Shown here: positions 6,340 to 6,835 of the stretch, piece by piece
Layout: the number at the start of each line of letters is the position of its first letter
Numbering within the stretch: the first letter of the stretch is position 1
Assembly (NCBI GenBank): GCA_014799985.1
Contig: JAAVGZ010000028.1
Span: 1 to 6,835, forward strand
DNA length: 6,835 bases
Source of the DNA: Helicobacter sp.
GTDB taxonomy: Bacteria; Campylobacterota; Campylobacteria; Campylobacterales; Helicobacteraceae
Direction: 5' to 3'
Notes under the pieces: generated by a model
The model's input: the letters and a program-made list of their open reading frames with translations, nothing else
Database searches by the model: none
What the model was told of the DNA's origin: nothing
Position numbers and translations under genes: made by a program

Positions 6340-6361
6340 AATGTGAAGTTAGTGTGAAGTT
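6340..6361 (-). promoter_or_regulatory. Tandem 11-bp direct repeat, possible response-regulator box
   Basis: The minus strand reads AACTTCACACT followed directly by AACTTCACATT: two 11-bp units with the first nine bases identical. Direct repeats with an 11-bp period are typical binding sites of OmpR/PhoB-type response regulators (known biology). Seven bases downstream is TAGTAT (6327-6332), a possible -10, which would place the box over the -35 position as for an activated promoter. If the upstream extended -10 at 6408-6418 is the real promoter, the box would lie in the leader and would more likely repress. The regulator is unknown. Confidence 0.45.
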
Positions 6362-6407
6362 TTTTTGAAATTGTGCACACAAAGTTGGATAGCGCTTTGT
6401 AGTGCCC

Positions 6408-6418
6408 ATTTTATAGCA
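6408..6418 (-). promoter_or_regulatory. Extended -10 promoter of the cytochrome cluster
   Basis: The minus strand reads TGCTATAAAAT, a near-perfect extended -10 (TG, one base, TATAAA), with AT-rich DNA and no clear -35 upstream, as for campylobacterial housekeeping promoters. Transcription would start near 6402, giving a leader of about 100 nt before the SHP start codon. Nothing else in the upstream 100 bp looks better, but the proximal TAGTAT at 6327-6332 is an alternative. Confidence 0.5.
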
Positions 6419-6537
6419 CATGTTAAAATCATAAATTCCTAGTTTCATTCTCATTAATCAATAGAAAAAAGCTATATTTTGAATGGTTTCTTATTATTAT
6501 TGGCAAGACGACAGGAGGGCGGGGGATTTTGTTGTTC

Positions 6538-6596
6538 GTTGGTTGCTCGCAATGACGTTTCATTGGGTCATTGCGAGCGCTAGCGTTGCAATCAAC
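6538..6596. repeat. Head-to-head pair of GTCATTGCGAGC palindromic repeat units
   Basis: GCTCGCAATGAC at 6545-6556 and GTCATTGCGAGC at 6567-6578 form a perfect 12-bp inverted repeat with a 10-nt loop. Outer arms GTTGGTTGC (6538-6546) and GCAATCAAC (6588-6596) pair with one mismatch. The right unit also contains the palindrome CGCTAGCG. Short elements beginning GTCATTGCGAGC and ending near GCAATC are familiar dispersed repeats in several bacterial groups. They often cause spurious proteins containing 'RNDxxKRHCE', and the minus-strand frame here reads ARNDPMKRHCEQ, as expected. Function unknown. Confidence 0.65.
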
Positions 6597-6603
6597 AGGC
6601 ACA

Positions 6604-6667
6604 GAATCCCCAGAAAAAGCGCGCGCAAAGCTATGGCGAAGCCACAGCACAGCCGCGCTTTGGATTC
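6604..6667. repeat. 64-bp nested imperfect palindrome
   Basis: Three pairs of arms nest around one centre: GAATCC (6604-6609) with GGATTC (6662-6667), AAAGCGCG (6616-6623) with CGCGCTTT (6654-6661), and GCTATGGC (6630-6637) with GCCACAGC (6641-6648). The inner pair has one mismatch in DNA, which becomes a G-U pair in minus-strand RNA, around a 3-nt loop. AGAATCCCCAG at its left edge (6603-6613) recurs at 6702-6712, just before the next hairpin, so these look like units of one repeat family. No coding sense is visible. Confidence 0.6.
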
Positions 6668-6712
6668 CACAATTTGTGATTCTCCATTGCTCACCAATTA
6701 TAGAATCCCCAG

Positions 6713-6763
6713 CCACAGCGCACACGTCTATGTTCTCATATTAACATAGACGAAGCGCTGTGG
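6713..6763. repeat. 51-bp long hairpin (9 + 10 bp stem)
   Basis: CCACAGCGC (6713-6721) pairs with GCGCTGTGG (6755-6763), and CGTCTATGTT (6725-6734) pairs with AACATAGACG (6743-6752). This leaves a 3/2-base internal bulge and an 8-nt loop. All 19 arm pairs are perfect. No T-run follows on either strand, so a simple terminator is unlikely. It is better read as a palindromic repeat element or a structured transcript end. Confidence 0.65.
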
Positions 6764-6835
6764 AGCATGACATAGTCCGTGCGGAGCACAAACCTTTAAG
6801 AAGCGTGCTAGGGATTGGGGGTTAAAGGGGGATAA

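Larger units (their letters stand above)
6419..6835. other. Gene-free flank with palindromic repeat cluster
   Basis: No open frame here has a credible start signal or family resemblance; those present cross the palindromes listed separately. Positions 6419-6480 are AT-rich and form the upstream part of the cytochrome promoter region. Positions 6764-6835 hold no recognisable gene; their end has three G-runs (6811-6813, 6817-6821, 6827-6831) and may run into another repeat or gene outside the window. Confidence 0.6.

Noticed and set aside
6429..6725. Minus-strand 98-residue frame in the right flank
   Set aside because: Its middle (ARNDPMKRHCEQ) is the usual false translation of GTCATTGCGAGC palindromic repeats, and it runs through other hairpins. 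No start signal supports it.
6713..6763. Rho-independent terminator
   Set aside because: The stem is long, but no T-run follows on either strand and no gene is known to end beside it.
6811..6831. Possible G-quadruplex at the right edge
   Set aside because: Only three G-runs are inside the window; a fourth would have to lie beyond 6835.

Overview
The window looks like a chromosomal segment of a Campylobacterota bacterium, most plausibly a non-pylori Helicobacter of moderate GC content. The evidence is a type II-C-like CRISPR repeat resembling the Campylobacter/Helicobacter kind, the futalosine-pathway menaquinone gene mqnD, extended -10 promoters without a clear -35, and 'GTCATTGCGAGC' palindromic repeats. 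The species cannot be fixed from the sequence alone. All six protein-coding genes, and the inferred crRNA direction, are on the minus strand.

Layout, left to right. Positions 1-1137 are a CRISPR array that continues off the left edge: the end of one repeat, then 17 repeats of 36 bp separated by 17 spacers, 16 of 30 nt and one of 29 nt. Read on the minus strand, each repeat begins GTTTTAG and ends in an extended -10 element (TGCTAGAAT), so each unit probably makes its own crRNA. The right-hand terminal repeat has decayed only in the half that is not needed for that role. No cas gene or tracrRNA lies in the window; they would be expected to the left. Positions 1160-3196 hold two tandem paralogous CNNM/CorC-type membrane proteins (DUF21 plus CBS pair). 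Positions 3340-4212 hold mqnD, encoding 1,4-dihydroxy-6-naphthoate synthase. Positions 4260-6300 hold a three-gene electron-transfer cluster: an SHP-type monohaem cytochrome c (DUF1924), a dihaem cytochrome c (DHC), and a cytochrome b561 fused to a second DHC domain. Positions 6301-6835 contain no supported gene. This stretch has the promoter region of the cytochrome cluster, with an 11-bp tandem direct repeat that resembles a response-regulator site, followed by a cluster of palindromic repeats.

How the genes fit together (inference). The cytochrome b561 domain would take electrons from menaquinol and pass them through its periplasmic dihaem domain and the soluble DHC to SHP, whose haem can bind small ligands such as oxygen species or NO. 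MqnD belongs to the pathway that makes the menaquinone pool, so its position just downstream is functionally sensible. The CNNM pair is probably a separate transcription unit for divalent-cation homeostasis. Its last gene stops 22 bp before the CRISPR array in the same direction with no visible terminator.

Nothing here is clearly a new defence system. The most notable points are the promoter-in-repeat CRISPR architecture with its one-sided decayed end repeat, an SHP that has lost both cysteines of its usual disulfide, the b561-DHC fusion next to a free DHC, the tandem operator-like repeat, and a 46-bp stretch identical at every base between the two CNNM paralogues.
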